Shown: positions 28,626 to 37,755 of the stretch, one piece after another
Layout of the letters: each line of letters begins with the position of its first letter
Position numbering within the stretch: position 1 is the first letter of the stretch
Assembly: GCF_000953135.1 (NCBI RefSeq)
Contig: NZ_LN614827.1
Location: forward strand, 959,001-1,023,000
DNA length: 64,000 nt
Direction: 5' to 3'
Source of the DNA: Legionella fallonii LLAP-10
GTDB lineage: Bacteria > Pseudomonadota > Gammaproteobacteria > Legionellales > Legionellaceae
Program-made: the position numbers and the translations under genes
The notes under the pieces: generated by a model
The model's database searches: none
Told to the model about the DNA's origin: nothing
What the model saw: only the letters and a program-made list of their open reading frames with translations

Positions 28626-28964
28626 TTATTTACACGCTTGTTTGTTTGAACTGCATAATCTACCACGAGAATCTACGCCTCCAAAACGATAGCAATTCCA
28701 ATTGTCCATACAATCTTCAGTGCTCGTGTAGCGTTGATATTCGCAGGCTTTTCTTAAAGTACCAAATACAGTGATCATCCGATTGTACAATGCATTCATA
28801 TCTTGACACAGGCCTGTTGGTAAACCAGAAGTAGTACAATAACAGGTTGCAGCAACTTTAAAAGAGGCGCAAAAATTGACGTCATTAGTAGGTAATGCTT
28901 TGTCACAAGCAAACGAAGATAGACTGAAAAGATACAAACTGAGAATAACAATTCTTTTTATCAT
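28626..28964 (-). CDS. Small secreted Cys-rich protein
   Basis: 112 residues with a clear signal peptide (MIKRIVILSLYLFSLSSFAC). The mature part has about 11 Cys and a run of pattern C..SF...A.CYC, then LCQDMNALYNRMITVFGTLR, then CMDNWNCYRFGG...GRLC. The even Cys spacing suggests disulfides outside the cytoplasm. I recall related small proteins in Legionella but cannot name a function. Ends with a hairpin. Confidence 0.65.
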   Translation of the reverse strand: MIKRIVILSLYLFSLSSFACDKALPTNDVNFCASFKVAATCYCTTSGLPTGLCQDMNALYNRMITVFGTLRKACEYQRYTSTEDCMDNWNCYRFGGVDSRGRLCSSNKQACK

Positions 28965-29287
28965 TTATTAATCCTTGTTAAACTTAAAGAGCGAACGAAA
29001 CAATGTACCAAAAAATAGGACGGGCTGCAAAATGCAAAAGCCATAATATCGAAAATAGCTGTAGGGTTTAATGACCCGATATTATTTTTAGAGCAGCATA
29101 TTAATTTGAACATGAAAAAAAAACCATGCTTTGCTATAAAAAATTTTAGTAGTTATTTAACTAACGTAAGTTCAATAACGTGTTTTTGATATGAAAGTGC
29201 TTTTATTTATAACCAGATAGCCTGGCGGGATAACGTTCGTTTAGCGCCATAAAAAGTATTTCCGTGCCTTTTATGATGAACTCGACT

Positions 29288-29365
29288 TTGGCCATTTTTG
29301 CATTGCCGACGAAAGTCAGTATCTATAAAACGTTTAAAAGTAGATGGATACCGGCTTTCGCCGGT
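29288..29365. repeat. REP-like hairpins in a 466-base gene-free gap
   Basis: The gap 28965-29430 has no convincing gene. It holds hairpins built from CCGACGAAAGTC and GATGGATACCGGCTTTCGCCGGT (ACCGGC/GCCGGT stem at 29350-29365). The sequence style is that of a dispersed intergenic repeat. A 60-residue open frame across it is explained by the repeat. Confidence 0.5.
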
Positions 29366-29430
29366 AATTCGTTTAAAATAGTAATGCACTGTTTATAAAA
29401 ATAATTTCCTGAAAATCGCTCGAACTCACG

Positions 29431-32400
29431 TTAATTAATGTAGGTTATATTAACTGTATGTTCATGAGGAGATGATGTTGCTGTTTCCATGATTCTCAGT
29501 ATTTCCTTTGCAATTAAATCACGAAATTCGGGTTTTAAATTTGCTGAAATGACTAAATAAGGAGTTCTGATATTTTCATCGCGTATAAAACAGACATCAA
29601 AGACATTATTTATTTGTAATAGGTCATATTGATAGCTTTTTATGTCGGTTGCATCCAAGCCGAATAGATTTAATTTATTCTCCTGCTTTGCAGAGATAAA
29701 GTTTTTTTGTACGTTAATATTAATGAGAAAATGATTCGTTCGTTTAAACGATGATAAGCGCTTACTGCAAAGCTTGAAAATTTTCCGATTTATTTCCGGC
29801 AAAGAAAAGATAGTTGCATAAAGAGAAGTAAAAACGTTGATTGCAAAATTTTTAATCAGTTTTTTCTTTTGACGAAACGTGCTAATCGCTGATAGCTTTA
29901 CCAAGTCAGGGCATTGTAGGTAACGGCTGGTGTCAATTGTAGATTGATGTATTTGTTTGGTTATAGTTTCTAGAGTAGAGGTCTTGTTTAGGGCGATTTT
30001 GACAGGCTCTAGTCTTAAAAAGCAACCAATTATGTCATCATAAACCTCGTTATCTCGTGTCGATTTTATGATATTAACATAGGTATAAGGTGTCTGCTGT
30101 TGTGTAATATCGGTACAATGACATAAGGCTAAAGCAACTGCTGCCGACAAGCCTTCATTGAGGCTCATATGGCTTCTCGCACAAAATTGTTTGAATTGGT
30201 GTAATGTTGATTCTGGTATTGGAGTATAAGTTGAAAAGGCTATTTGTTTGGCTTTCATGTTTTTTACAATATGGGCTGGAGAAAAGGTAAATAAACCAGC
30301 ATCTTTCATGTATTTATCCCAAAAACAAATATCTCTGTCTAAATGTTTCTGAACATAATCTTGCTCGTTAAAAATATATTCTTTATAGGATTTATTGGTT
30401 TCTGCTGTTTGAGATAATTCGGTTACATGAAACGGCTTGTCTGAGCTTTCATGTAGTGATGCAAAGGAATGTTCATCTTTGAGTTCTACCCCTTTTTGTA
30501 TTTGCTGTGGCAAGGTTTTGTTCGATTGGTGTTTATAAAGAAGATAAAATTGTGATAAATCAGATAACAAAATCTCAGGTGAAAAATCATCACATACAAT
30601 GTGAGGTATACTGATTTGCAATTCTATTTCATTATTTTTTAAGTGAAATAATTTGGCAATAATTAATGGAGAATCTTTAGGCCATGGATAGTAGCTAATG
30701 AGTTCATCCATAGAGTCTTTAAGTACTTTTTCGCTATCTTGTTTACCTAATGAGTTCAGATCAATTTCAGTAATTTTGAATGATAAATTTTTCTGTATTA
30801 GTTGTGCGGGCTTAAGTTTTAAAATTCGATAAAATAATATTTCTTGCTTTTTTAGTACTGCATCAAAGGCAAACTCTAGGGCAGCTTTGTCTAGTGTTCC
30901 TTGTAAACGTTTTCTCGCAGTAATATTTAGTTTTTTTGCTTTGGACTCAAAAGTATCGGCTATCCATAACATGAATTGAAAATCACTAAGAGGGATATCC
31001 TTACCCATAGAATGCGATGTGCTTTTTTGTTTTAATTTGATGATCTTTCTTTTCTTGGTTTTTGTAATGATTGCACTTAATTGAGCAATATTAGTGGCAA
31101 AATAAAAATCACGTAGGCTAATGTTTGTTCCCATGACACGATTTATTTTGGAAATAATTCGTGCTGCGGATAAAGAATGCCCACCTAATTCATAAAAGTC
31201 ATCATCAAGGCCAATTGTTTTAACTCCTAATTCTTCTGACCAAATGGCAGTAATAGTCTTTTCTACATCAGTTTGTGGTGCTCTATATGGTTGATTGGCG
31301 GTTAATTGTGGTGTGGGGAGTAGGGCTGGATCTAATTTACCATTTGCTGTTAGCGGGAAAGAGCTAACACTTATAAACGCTGATGGAATCATGAAGTCTG
31401 GTATAAGATTTTGTAAATATTCTCGTAAATCACCAGAAGTAAGTGCTCCTGTCGGCTCCTTCAAGATGTAATAGGCCAATAGTCTGTCTTCATTTAAAGA
31501 GTCTTTTTGGGCTATCACTACAGCTGCATTTATGGCTGGATGTGCCGCTAAATGTTGTTCAATTTCTCCTTGTTCTATTCTAAATCCGCGTATTTTTACT
31601 TGAGAGTCAGTTCGACCAAAATACTCAAGTACTCCATCATCACGCAATAGACACAAATCACCTGTTTTATATAGTCGGGCATTTTTTTCTTGGCTGAAAG
31701 GATCTGGGATAAATTGCCTTTGTGTTATCTCCGGTTGGTTCAAATAGCCTCGAGCTAAGCATATACCTCCTATATGTAACTCACCTATTTCTTGATTAGC
31801 AACCGGATTATTATGAGTATCAAGAATTATGCAATTGATGTTATGTCCGATTGTGCCAATAGGGACATTGAGTTCTAAATCAGCAACAGTGTCAACGGAA
31901 ATTTTATATTGTGATACTGCCACCGTAGTTTCTGTAGGACCGTATTCGTTATATAAAATATGTTTAGGATAAAGCTTAAGCCAAGCTTTACACTCTGTCG
32001 AAGAGAGATTTTCTCCTCCCAAAATAATGGTTTTCAAATAGGGAAGGGCAATAAATTTATTTTTTACTTCCTGTAAGAGTACTTTAAAAAAGCTAGGGGT
32101 CGTTTTAATGATATTAATTTTAGAGCTTTTAATATGCGTCAGGTAATGTCGTAGATTTTTTTTTGTTTCAATATCACAAATTACAATGGTTAAACCCAAC
32201 ATGAGTGGTGCTATTGATGTTGTTACAGCCATATCAAACGTATGATTGGATGAAAAATCAACGCGCTGTTTGGTGTGAATAGAGGCATAATCAGTAAACC
32301 AATGTGCATAATTAACCACCGATTGATGTTCAATAAGTACCCCTTTAGGCCTTCCCGTGGAACCAGAAGTATAAATGACGTAAGCGAGTTGTTTGGCGTC

Positions 32401-32835
32401 TATTACAAGATTGAGATTGTGAGTTGGTTGTTTATCAATCTTTTGGTAAGAGCTATCGAGGAAAATCGTTTTTCCTTGATATTGAGTAAATTGTTCTTTT
32501 AATTCAGATTTAGTGATTAAAAGTGACGTATTGCTGTTATTTAATATAAATAGTAATCGTTCCTTCGGATGAGCTGGGTCTAAGGGTAGGTAACCAGCTC
32601 CCACTTTTAATATAGCGAGGATGGTGATTAGACATTCAAAAGAGCGATCCATACAAAAAGCAATAGGAGTATCGGGTTTGATATCCATAGCCAATAAATA
32701 ATGGGCGAGCTGATTTGCTTTTTTGTTTAACTCATCATAGGTAAGGGAGTACTTACCGTATAATATGGCGATATTATTTGGTTTGCGTTTGGCTTGTTCT
32801 TCAAATAATCCATGTATTGTCTTTTGAGTATCCAC
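29431..32835 (-). CDS. Single-module NRPS-like protein: adenylation, carrier, condensation
   Basis: 1134 residues; starts with GTG after GGAGGA. Adenylation domain (about 1-505): YVIYTSGSTGRPKGV, FDMAVTTS with the Asp that holds an amino group, NEYGPTETTVAVS, YKTGDLCLLRDDG, and NGKLDPALLP. This implies activation of an amino acid. Carrier domain: DDDFYELGGHSLSAARI with Ser554 for phosphopantetheine. Condensation-like domain (about 610-1134): the HHxxxDG motif is changed to PHIVCDD, but the second, catalytic His (745) and Asp stay. There is no thioesterase. The domain order A-PCP-C suggests it passes its aminoacyl group on, or joins it to an acyl chain from the adjacent synthase (inference). 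Separated from the fabV gene by 292 bases with hairpins. Confidence 0.88.
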   Translation of the reverse strand: MDTQKTIHGLFEEQAKRKPNNIAILYGKYSLTYDELNKKANQLAHYLLAMDIKPDTPIAFCMDRSFECLITILAILKVGAGYLPLDPAHPKERLLFILNNSNTSLLITKSELKEQFTQYQGKTIFLDSSYQKIDKQPTHNLNLVIDAKQLAYVIYTSGSTGRPKGVLIEHQSVVNYAHWFTDYASIHTKQRVDFSSNHTFDMAVTTSIAPLMLGLTIVICDIETKKNLRHYLTHIKSSKINIIKTTPSFFKVLLQEVKNKFIALPYLKTIILGGENLSSTECKAWLKLYPKHILYNEYGPTETTVAVSQYKISVDTVADLELNVPIGTIGHNINCIILDTHNNPVANQEIGELHIGGICLARGYLNQPEITQRQFIPDPFSQEKNARLYKTGDLCLLRDDGVLEYFGRTDSQVKIRGFRIEQGEIEQHLAAHPAINAAVVIAQKDSLNEDRLLAYYILKEPTGALTSGDLREYLQNLIPDFMIPSAFISVSSFPLTANGKLDPALLPTPQLTANQPYRAPQTDVEKTITAIWSEELGVKTIGLDDDFYELGGHSLSAARIISKINRVMGTNISLRDFYFATNIAQLSAIITKTKKRKIIKLKQKSTSHSMGKDIPLSDFQFMLWIADTFESKAKKLNITARKRLQGTLDKAALEFAFDAVLKKQEILFYRILKLKPAQLIQKNLSFKITEIDLNSLGKQDSEKVLKDSMDELISYYPWPKDSPLIIAKLFHLKNNEIELQISIPHIVCDDFSPEILLSDLSQFYLLYKHQSNKTLPQQIQKGVELKDEHSFASLHESSDKPFHVTELSQTAETNKSYKEYIFNEQDYVQKHLDRDICFWDKYMKDAGLFTFSPAHIVKNMKAKQIAFSTYTPIPESTLHQFKQFCARSHMSLNEGLSAAVALALCHCTDITQQQTPYTYVNIIKSTRDNEVYDDIIGCFLRLEPVKIALNKTSTLETITKQIHQSTIDTSRYLQCPDLVKLSAISTFRQKKKLIKNFAINVFTSLYATIFSLPEINRKIFKLCSKRLSSFKRTNHFLININVQKNFISAKQENKLNLFGLDATDIKSYQYDLLQINNVFDVCFIRDENIRTPYLVISANLKPEFRDLIAKEILRIMETATSSPHEHTVNITYIN

Positions 32836-32945
32836 TCTATCCTCCGGTTTTTTTCATTTTAAGAACTTTTCTCGAGGACATCATTAACAACAAAATCAAT
32901 GACTTACTTACAAAATGAGACAAATTGATTTATGTAAATCCTGAT

Positions 32946-32984
32946 TTATTAGACTTTTTGCTTGTTGTGCAAGAAGCCTAATAA
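32946..32984. repeat. Hairpin upstream of the NRPS-like gene
   Basis: TTATTAG..CTT.TTG arm pairs with CAAGAAGCCTAATAA with two mismatches. It lies between the fabV-like gene and the NRPS-like gene. It could be a terminator or attenuator ahead of the latter. Confidence 0.4.
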
Positions 32985-33069
32985 AAGTATGGACAATAAA
33001 ATTAAGTAATTCCAATTAATGAAGGGGTTGTATGTGCTTAAATGGTTGTTTTTTTTGGGATATTAAGTT

Positions 33070-33098
33070 CCCTATTGCCTCTATGAAAGGCAATAGGG
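33070..33098. terminator. Strong hairpin after the fabV-GNAT gene
   Basis: Perfect 11-base stem CCCTATTGCCT / AGGCAATAGGG, 30 bases past the stop of the minus-strand gene. The T-run (TTTT) is on the plus-strand side only, so termination of the minus-strand transcript is plausible but not certain. Confidence 0.5.
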
Positions 33099-33127
33099 TT
33101 TTGAAAGAGGTCGGGTATATCCTTGAG

Positions 33128-34951
33128 TTATAGTTTAAACTTTAGCTGTTTTTGGATTGCATGTGATTTATCAATTAAATCATCAATATGGAGACACATT
33201 ATAAATTTTTCACAGCCATACTTTTTATTAAACACCGGTTGCATAATCGGTCTAAAATGAAAGAACTGATAGTATTTTACAAGATGGGCGTAAGTTTCGA
33301 TAAAGACAAATTGCAAGTTGGGGTTGAGCCGTATGCCGAGTTGTATTATTTCTCCCATCAGCAATGGAGCCACACCGTATTTTTGATATTCAGGTAAAAC
33401 AATGAAACCAGAAATCTCTGCTGAGTTATCTAAAGAGGCTGTATTATAAGAGAGGATATCGCGTCCTAGACTTCGATATTCGGCGAGTAGAGAGGTGGTT
33501 TGTTGCCCAGAAATTTTGTGGTACAAGGTTCCACGTATCATGCCTATGAGTTTTTCATTAATATACGCACCAAATGTATGTAATAAGTTAGCGTCTTCAT
33601 CATTTTTAAACTGTTTTGTTTCATGATTCATATAGGGGTGATTAATTTTGAGTATCTCTTGATAGACTTTATATCTTAGTTCGGCGATCTCACGCTGCTG
33701 TTCTTCGGTTTCGATTAATTTAATTACAGGTTGGTAATTTTCTGTTTTATTCTCACTTTGAGTGAGCGATTTTATGGGGATGAATTGGGTGATTTCAGCA
33801 TTGTAATCTATGGAGCGATTGGCAAATCCAAATAAACGCATAAATTCATCACGATATTTTTGCACATCGGCCAATTGGTTTATGTTCTCTGTTGCGATCT
33901 GTGACCAAGCCCTGTTTATTTCCCCTTGAACCTTGTCGGTTAATTCCCGGTCATCTAATCGTGTTCTACCTTCATCATCCAAATGGAGCGGGGCTCCTGA
34001 GTATAGTTGTTCTTTAAATAATCTGTTTATTTGCTCAATACAACTTTCGTCACTTCCTTGTTCATGCATAATCTTAAGTAGCATGGACATATACAATGGA
34101 ATAACTGGAATAGCAGAGCTTGCTTGAGTGACTACTGCTTTATTAACAGAAACAAGAGCTTTTCCATTGATTTTCTCAAGTTTTTGATTCAGTTTATGTG
34201 CTGTTTGTTGAAGATGCTCTTTGGCCTTACCAATGGTTCCATCCTTATAAATGGCATGAGATACTGGTGGACCTATATAACTATAAGCTACAGTTATTGC
34301 TCCTTCGGATAAAAGGTTTTCTTCACGCAGGAAATCTATCCACATTTCCCAATCTTCACCTCCCATTACGGCAATGGTTTGATTTATTTCTGCTTCTGTA
34401 GCTGGTTCTAAGGTCACTTCTTTTACTACACCTTTAAACGGATCAAGTGTTTTACTGGTAAAAGGACGACCTATTGGTTTTAAAACAGAGTTAAATACTT
34501 CTCCTGTTATCGGATGGGTACGGCGAGGAGAAGCTAAACTGTAAACAACGAGGTCGACTGATTTTAAGTCATTGCGTATTAGATCAGCGGCTTGTTGTTT
34601 CACTTCTTTAGAAAAAGCATCGCCATTAATCGTTTTTGCATAAATACCGTGTTCATGGGCTATTTCTTCAAAAGAAGCTGTATTGTACCATCCAGGGGAG
34701 GCAGTACGTTTTTCATCGGCTGGTTTTTCAAAAATGATGCCAATAGTTTTTGCTTGGCTGCCAAAGGCCGCTGCGATACGACTTGCTAGACCATAACCTG
34801 TCGATGCACCTATCACTAAAACATTTTTTATCCCAGTAAATTGTCCTTCTTTTTTAATGTAATTTACTTGCTCTTCGACATTTTTAAAACATCCTAAAGG
34901 ATGTGCTGTTGTGCAGATAAAGCCGAATATTTTAGGTTGTACTATCATCAT
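33128..34951 (-). CDS. FabV-type trans-2-enoyl reductase fused to a GNAT acyltransferase domain
   Basis: 607 residues; ATG chosen with GAGGA upstream, giving MMIVQPKIFGFICTTAHP, as FabV normally begins. Residues 1-395 are FabV: NVLVIGASTGYGLASRIAA (NADH fold), ASPGWYNT, SLASPRRTHP, and the catalytic IYKDGTIGKAK (Tyr-x8-Lys). FabV is about 400 residues; here about 200 more follow. They include AYINEKLIGMIRGTL and FIVLPEYQKYGVAPLLMGEI (acetyl-CoA loop region), so a GNAT fold. FabV reduces enoyl thioesters and could replace the missing PfaD-type reductase. The GNAT part may acylate an amine. It follows the PfaC-like gene by 18 bases. Confidence 0.88.
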   Translation of the reverse strand: MMIVQPKIFGFICTTAHPLGCFKNVEEQVNYIKKEGQFTGIKNVLVIGASTGYGLASRIAAAFGSQAKTIGIIFEKPADEKRTASPGWYNTASFEEIAHEHGIYAKTINGDAFSKEVKQQAADLIRNDLKSVDLVVYSLASPRRTHPITGEVFNSVLKPIGRPFTSKTLDPFKGVVKEVTLEPATEAEINQTIAVMGGEDWEMWIDFLREENLLSEGAITVAYSYIGPPVSHAIYKDGTIGKAKEHLQQTAHKLNQKLEKINGKALVSVNKAVVTQASSAIPVIPLYMSMLLKIMHEQGSDESCIEQINRLFKEQLYSGAPLHLDDEGRTRLDDRELTDKVQGEINRAWSQIATENINQLADVQKYRDEFMRLFGFANRSIDYNAEITQFIPIKSLTQSENKTENYQPVIKLIETEEQQREIAELRYKVYQEILKINHPYMNHETKQFKNDEDANLLHTFGAYINEKLIGMIRGTLYHKISGQQTTSLLAEYRSLGRDILSYNTASLDNSAEISGFIVLPEYQKYGVAPLLMGEIIQLGIRLNPNLQFVFIETYAHLVKYYQFFHFRPIMQPVFNKKYGCEKFIMCLHIDDLIDKSHAIQKQLKFKL

Positions 34952-34969
34952 TTTTCTATCCTCACACAA

Positions 34970-37738
34970 TTAATCTTGGTTTTTATTAGCCAAGCGAACG
35001 CTAAAATGAGCATCATATATTTGCTTATCATCTACCCAGAGTGACGCCTTTGCTGTTGCTAACAAGAAATTACCTCCTTTTTCTAGGCTCAGTATATCCA
35101 TCGTATAAATAGAACGCTTATGGAATGACAGTACTTGTCCTCTATACTTCCAGTTAATCGTGGTTCCTATTGCAGGGGACTCGAAGCAGGGGTTAGTAAA
35201 ATTGTCCCAGCCAGTCTGTTGCATTAGATAAAATTGCAGCAACTGTAACATTCCTTCTAAGCCTAATGACCCAGGTTGCACCGGATCTTGATAGAAGTGA
35301 CATTTAAAAAACCAGTCATTGGGCTTAACATCTTTTTCTGCCCTGAGCAATCCTAAGGAGCATTGCCCTTCGTGATCCCAATAACCAGTAATACGATCTA
35401 TCATTAGCAAGCGATTTTTCGCGATGTAAAGACCGTTTTTGTTATATCCATCTCGATCATGGTTTAAATCTATGGACAAATTAGACGGTCTGTTTAAGAC
35501 AGATAACTGTGCTTCAGTAGTAGGTAAACCCACTTGCTGAGCAAGAGATTGCTTTGAGAAAAAGCCAAAAGTCGTTTGACCCTCGGAGATTATTTGATCC
35601 CCGCAGAGTGATTTGAACGTGAAGGTTTCAATATCCATATCACCAGCTGAAGAGAGGTTGGCTACATGGACAGAGGTAGTCAGTGTGCCTGATTGAGAAG
35701 ACGGCACGTCTTTGACGTGTAGGGAGCCTTCTAAGTTACGTACGTAGCGTTCATTATTACTTTGTAAGACAGTACCTATATATAAAATAAGCCATCCTGA
35801 TGCTTGTAACAACGCTTCAAGGAAAACACAAAAAGGCATCATGGGGGAGTTGTTTTCTTCGAAATACCAAGCATTAGTCTGTATATCGTATGCCATACTG
35901 ACTTCTGTCCCTGTTTTAAAGGCGCTTTTTTCTCCTTGTAATGCAGTCACCCTGCTCAAAAATTGATAGGGAGGGGCTGGCAAACGCGCCATTTTTTTAC
36001 CTTCATCGTATTGATGGTATTGTGAGCCAAATGCAATTGCTTGTTTTCCCAGAGCTGACTCTAAAAATGTGCGGTAATCGAGTATGATTCCATCACTATC
36101 AATAAGAGCGTTAGGATCTCTTTGCTCTGACGTGATTAACAATTCAGTTTCCCGGGAAAGGGGGGTATCGGGTACTAATCGCAGTCCAAAGGATTTTATA
36201 TGGTAAATTGCTGCCTCCTCAGAGGTTTTCGCTAAAATATCTGCAAACACAGTTGGATAGGGAGCCGTAATAACTTCTCTAACATGGAGTTCATAAATGA
36301 CTTTATCATGGGCTGGAGTGACTTGACCGCGAGCAGAGTAGGAGTACTCTTTCTCAGTGACGATTTCAAATCGCCATCCATCTTTGTCTAGAGTTAGTCC
36401 CATGCCTGCGAGATAAAATGCCAATGCTTGTATTGTCGCTTCAACAGATAAGGTTCCCGGGAGCACGCTATCATTCAAGAAATGGCATTTGAAAAACCAA
36501 TCATCAGGAGTGACTTTTTGTATTGCACGTAAGTAGCCTCTCTGGAAAAGTCCTCCCGAAGGATCAAAATCTCTTATTTCATTAAGCATTAACAAGGTTC
36601 CGTTGGGGATGCGCGGGCTGTATCTATGTGTTTGCCCGAATTCAAAACCTGACCCAAAGCAGGAGAACAGATCACCATTGGCAAATGCAACAATATGTTC
36701 TCTTAAAAAGTGACTGCGTGTGCATTTAACTTGAGGTAAGGTGAGCTCTTGATGGATTGACTCGTTTTTTGGTTGCCATTGAATTCCTCTGGAATGTTCC
36801 ATTTCTTCTCTAGAAAAAAAGCCGACTTTTCCATTTCTTACTATGGCTATAAGTACATCTCTTACATAACAATCGTATTCAATTTTGAAAATTTTCTTAT
36901 CAATCAGTGGTGATACACGAATGTCATAACGAATAGTTTCTCCCAAATAAGGCATCGAACCTAATATTTCGAATTGGCCGCCAATCATTCTGTATAGCAG
37001 GCCTTTGGGTTTATTAATAAAATCCAAGCCAAGTTGTGATAGCAAAAACATATGTCCTTGTGCTCCTTCGAGCATCAATCCTAGAGGCATTCGATTTTCA
37101 AAAAGATACCATTTACTTGTATCGATATCAGTTTCTGTCGTGATGGTGCTCACGGAAGAGCCTGTTTGGTCGATTGACATCGCAAGTACTCTATCAACCA
37201 TAAGAAATGGGGGCGCGGGTAATCTTATGCGATGGGGATAATGATCCATAGGTAAAAACTCTGCACCAAATACAGAGGAAACTTTTCCTGTCGCATGTTC
37301 TACTAATTGATCACGATCAAAGAGAAATGATTCTTTTGATGACTTTAACTCTGGTTTAGAGAGTAACTGCTCTGTTGGTATGACCTGAAAATCTTCAGGT
37401 GCTGAAGTATGTTCTTCAGTTTGACGCTCTGTTTTTTCTAATACCTGCTTTTCATTGGGTAGCAATGACATATCGCTATGTTCAATAGACTTCTTTCGAA
37501 ACGTTAATGTATCGGTGAATTGCTTCGTCGGTACGGTGCTCGAATCCACTCCGGTTCCGCGCTCCATTTCTCCTCGCACTTCACTCGATACAGTGGGTTT
37601 TGAAAGAAGCTTAATATCAGCGGTAACGTTCATTAACATGGACATGACTTTTAGATAATGTAACAATTCAGCCTTTTGTTGCTCTATATACTGATGATGT
37701 AATTGAATAATTACATCATCTTTTTTGGACTTTTCCAT
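34970..37738 (-). CDS. PfaC-like protein with four hotdog (dehydratase) domains, no ketosynthase
   Basis: 922 residues. After a polar N-terminus (1-165) come two pairs of hotdog domains. Pair one: 171-320 (IRLPAPPFLMVDRV; MPLGLMLEGAQGHM) and 377-540 with the catalytic-type DWFFKCHFLNDSVLPGTL (His419). Pair two: 585-730 (ARLPAPPYQFLSRV) and 771-922 with DWFFKCHFYQDPVQPGSLGL (His814). This matches the FabA-like dehydratase half of PfaC in polyunsaturated-fatty-acid synthases. The KS-CLF half is absent. Each pair has one His-bearing and one partner domain. It probably dehydrates, and may isomerise, intermediates on the adjacent synthase's carriers. Residues 50-72 come from a palindromic repeat insert. 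Confidence 0.85.
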   Translation of the reverse strand: MEKSKKDDVIIQLHHQYIEQQKAELLHYLKVMSMLMNVTADIKLLSKPTVSSEVRGEMERGTGVDSSTVPTKQFTDTLTFRKKSIEHSDMSLLPNEKQVLEKTERQTEEHTSAPEDFQVIPTEQLLSKPELKSSKESFLFDRDQLVEHATGKVSSVFGAEFLPMDHYPHRIRLPAPPFLMVDRVLAMSIDQTGSSVSTITTETDIDTSKWYLFENRMPLGLMLEGAQGHMFLLSQLGLDFINKPKGLLYRMIGGQFEILGSMPYLGETIRYDIRVSPLIDKKIFKIEYDCYVRDVLIAIVRNGKVGFFSREEMEHSRGIQWQPKNESIHQELTLPQVKCTRSHFLREHIVAFANGDLFSCFGSGFEFGQTHRYSPRIPNGTLLMLNEIRDFDPSGGLFQRGYLRAIQKVTPDDWFFKCHFLNDSVLPGTLSVEATIQALAFYLAGMGLTLDKDGWRFEIVTEKEYSYSARGQVTPAHDKVIYELHVREVITAPYPTVFADILAKTSEEAAIYHIKSFGLRLVPDTPLSRETELLITSEQRDPNALIDSDGIILDYRTFLESALGKQAIAFGSQYHQYDEGKKMARLPAPPYQFLSRVTALQGEKSAFKTGTEVSMAYDIQTNAWYFEENNSPMMPFCVFLEALLQASGWLILYIGTVLQSNNERYVRNLEGSLHVKDVPSSQSGTLTTSVHVANLSSAGDMDIETFTFKSLCGDQIISEGQTTFGFFSKQSLAQQVGLPTTEAQLSVLNRPSNLSIDLNHDRDGYNKNGLYIAKNRLLMIDRITGYWDHEGQCSLGLLRAEKDVKPNDWFFKCHFYQDPVQPGSLGLEGMLQLLQFYLMQQTGWDNFTNPCFESPAIGTTINWKYRGQVLSFHKRSIYTMDILSLEKGGNFLLATAKASLWVDDKQIYDAHFSVRLANKNQD
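37522..37585. repeat. Second copy of the coding palindromic element, in the PfaC-like gene
   Basis: Matches the thiE copy: 24 of 26 bases at the GCTTCGTCG...CTCGAATCC end and 25 of 31 at the other end. It lacks about 18-20 bases in the middle. Encodes SSEVRGEMERGTGVDSSTVP, compared with GDEVRGETARRTEMST...DSSTEATK in ThiE. Same reading frame in both genes. Confidence 0.65.
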
Positions 37739-37755
37739 GATTGAGGCACCCCTTT

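Noticed and set aside
29207-29389. 60-residue minus-strand open frame
   Set aside because: It runs across repeat hairpins (GCCGACGAAAGTC, ACCGGCTTTCGCCGGT), has no ribosome site and no sensible protein composition.
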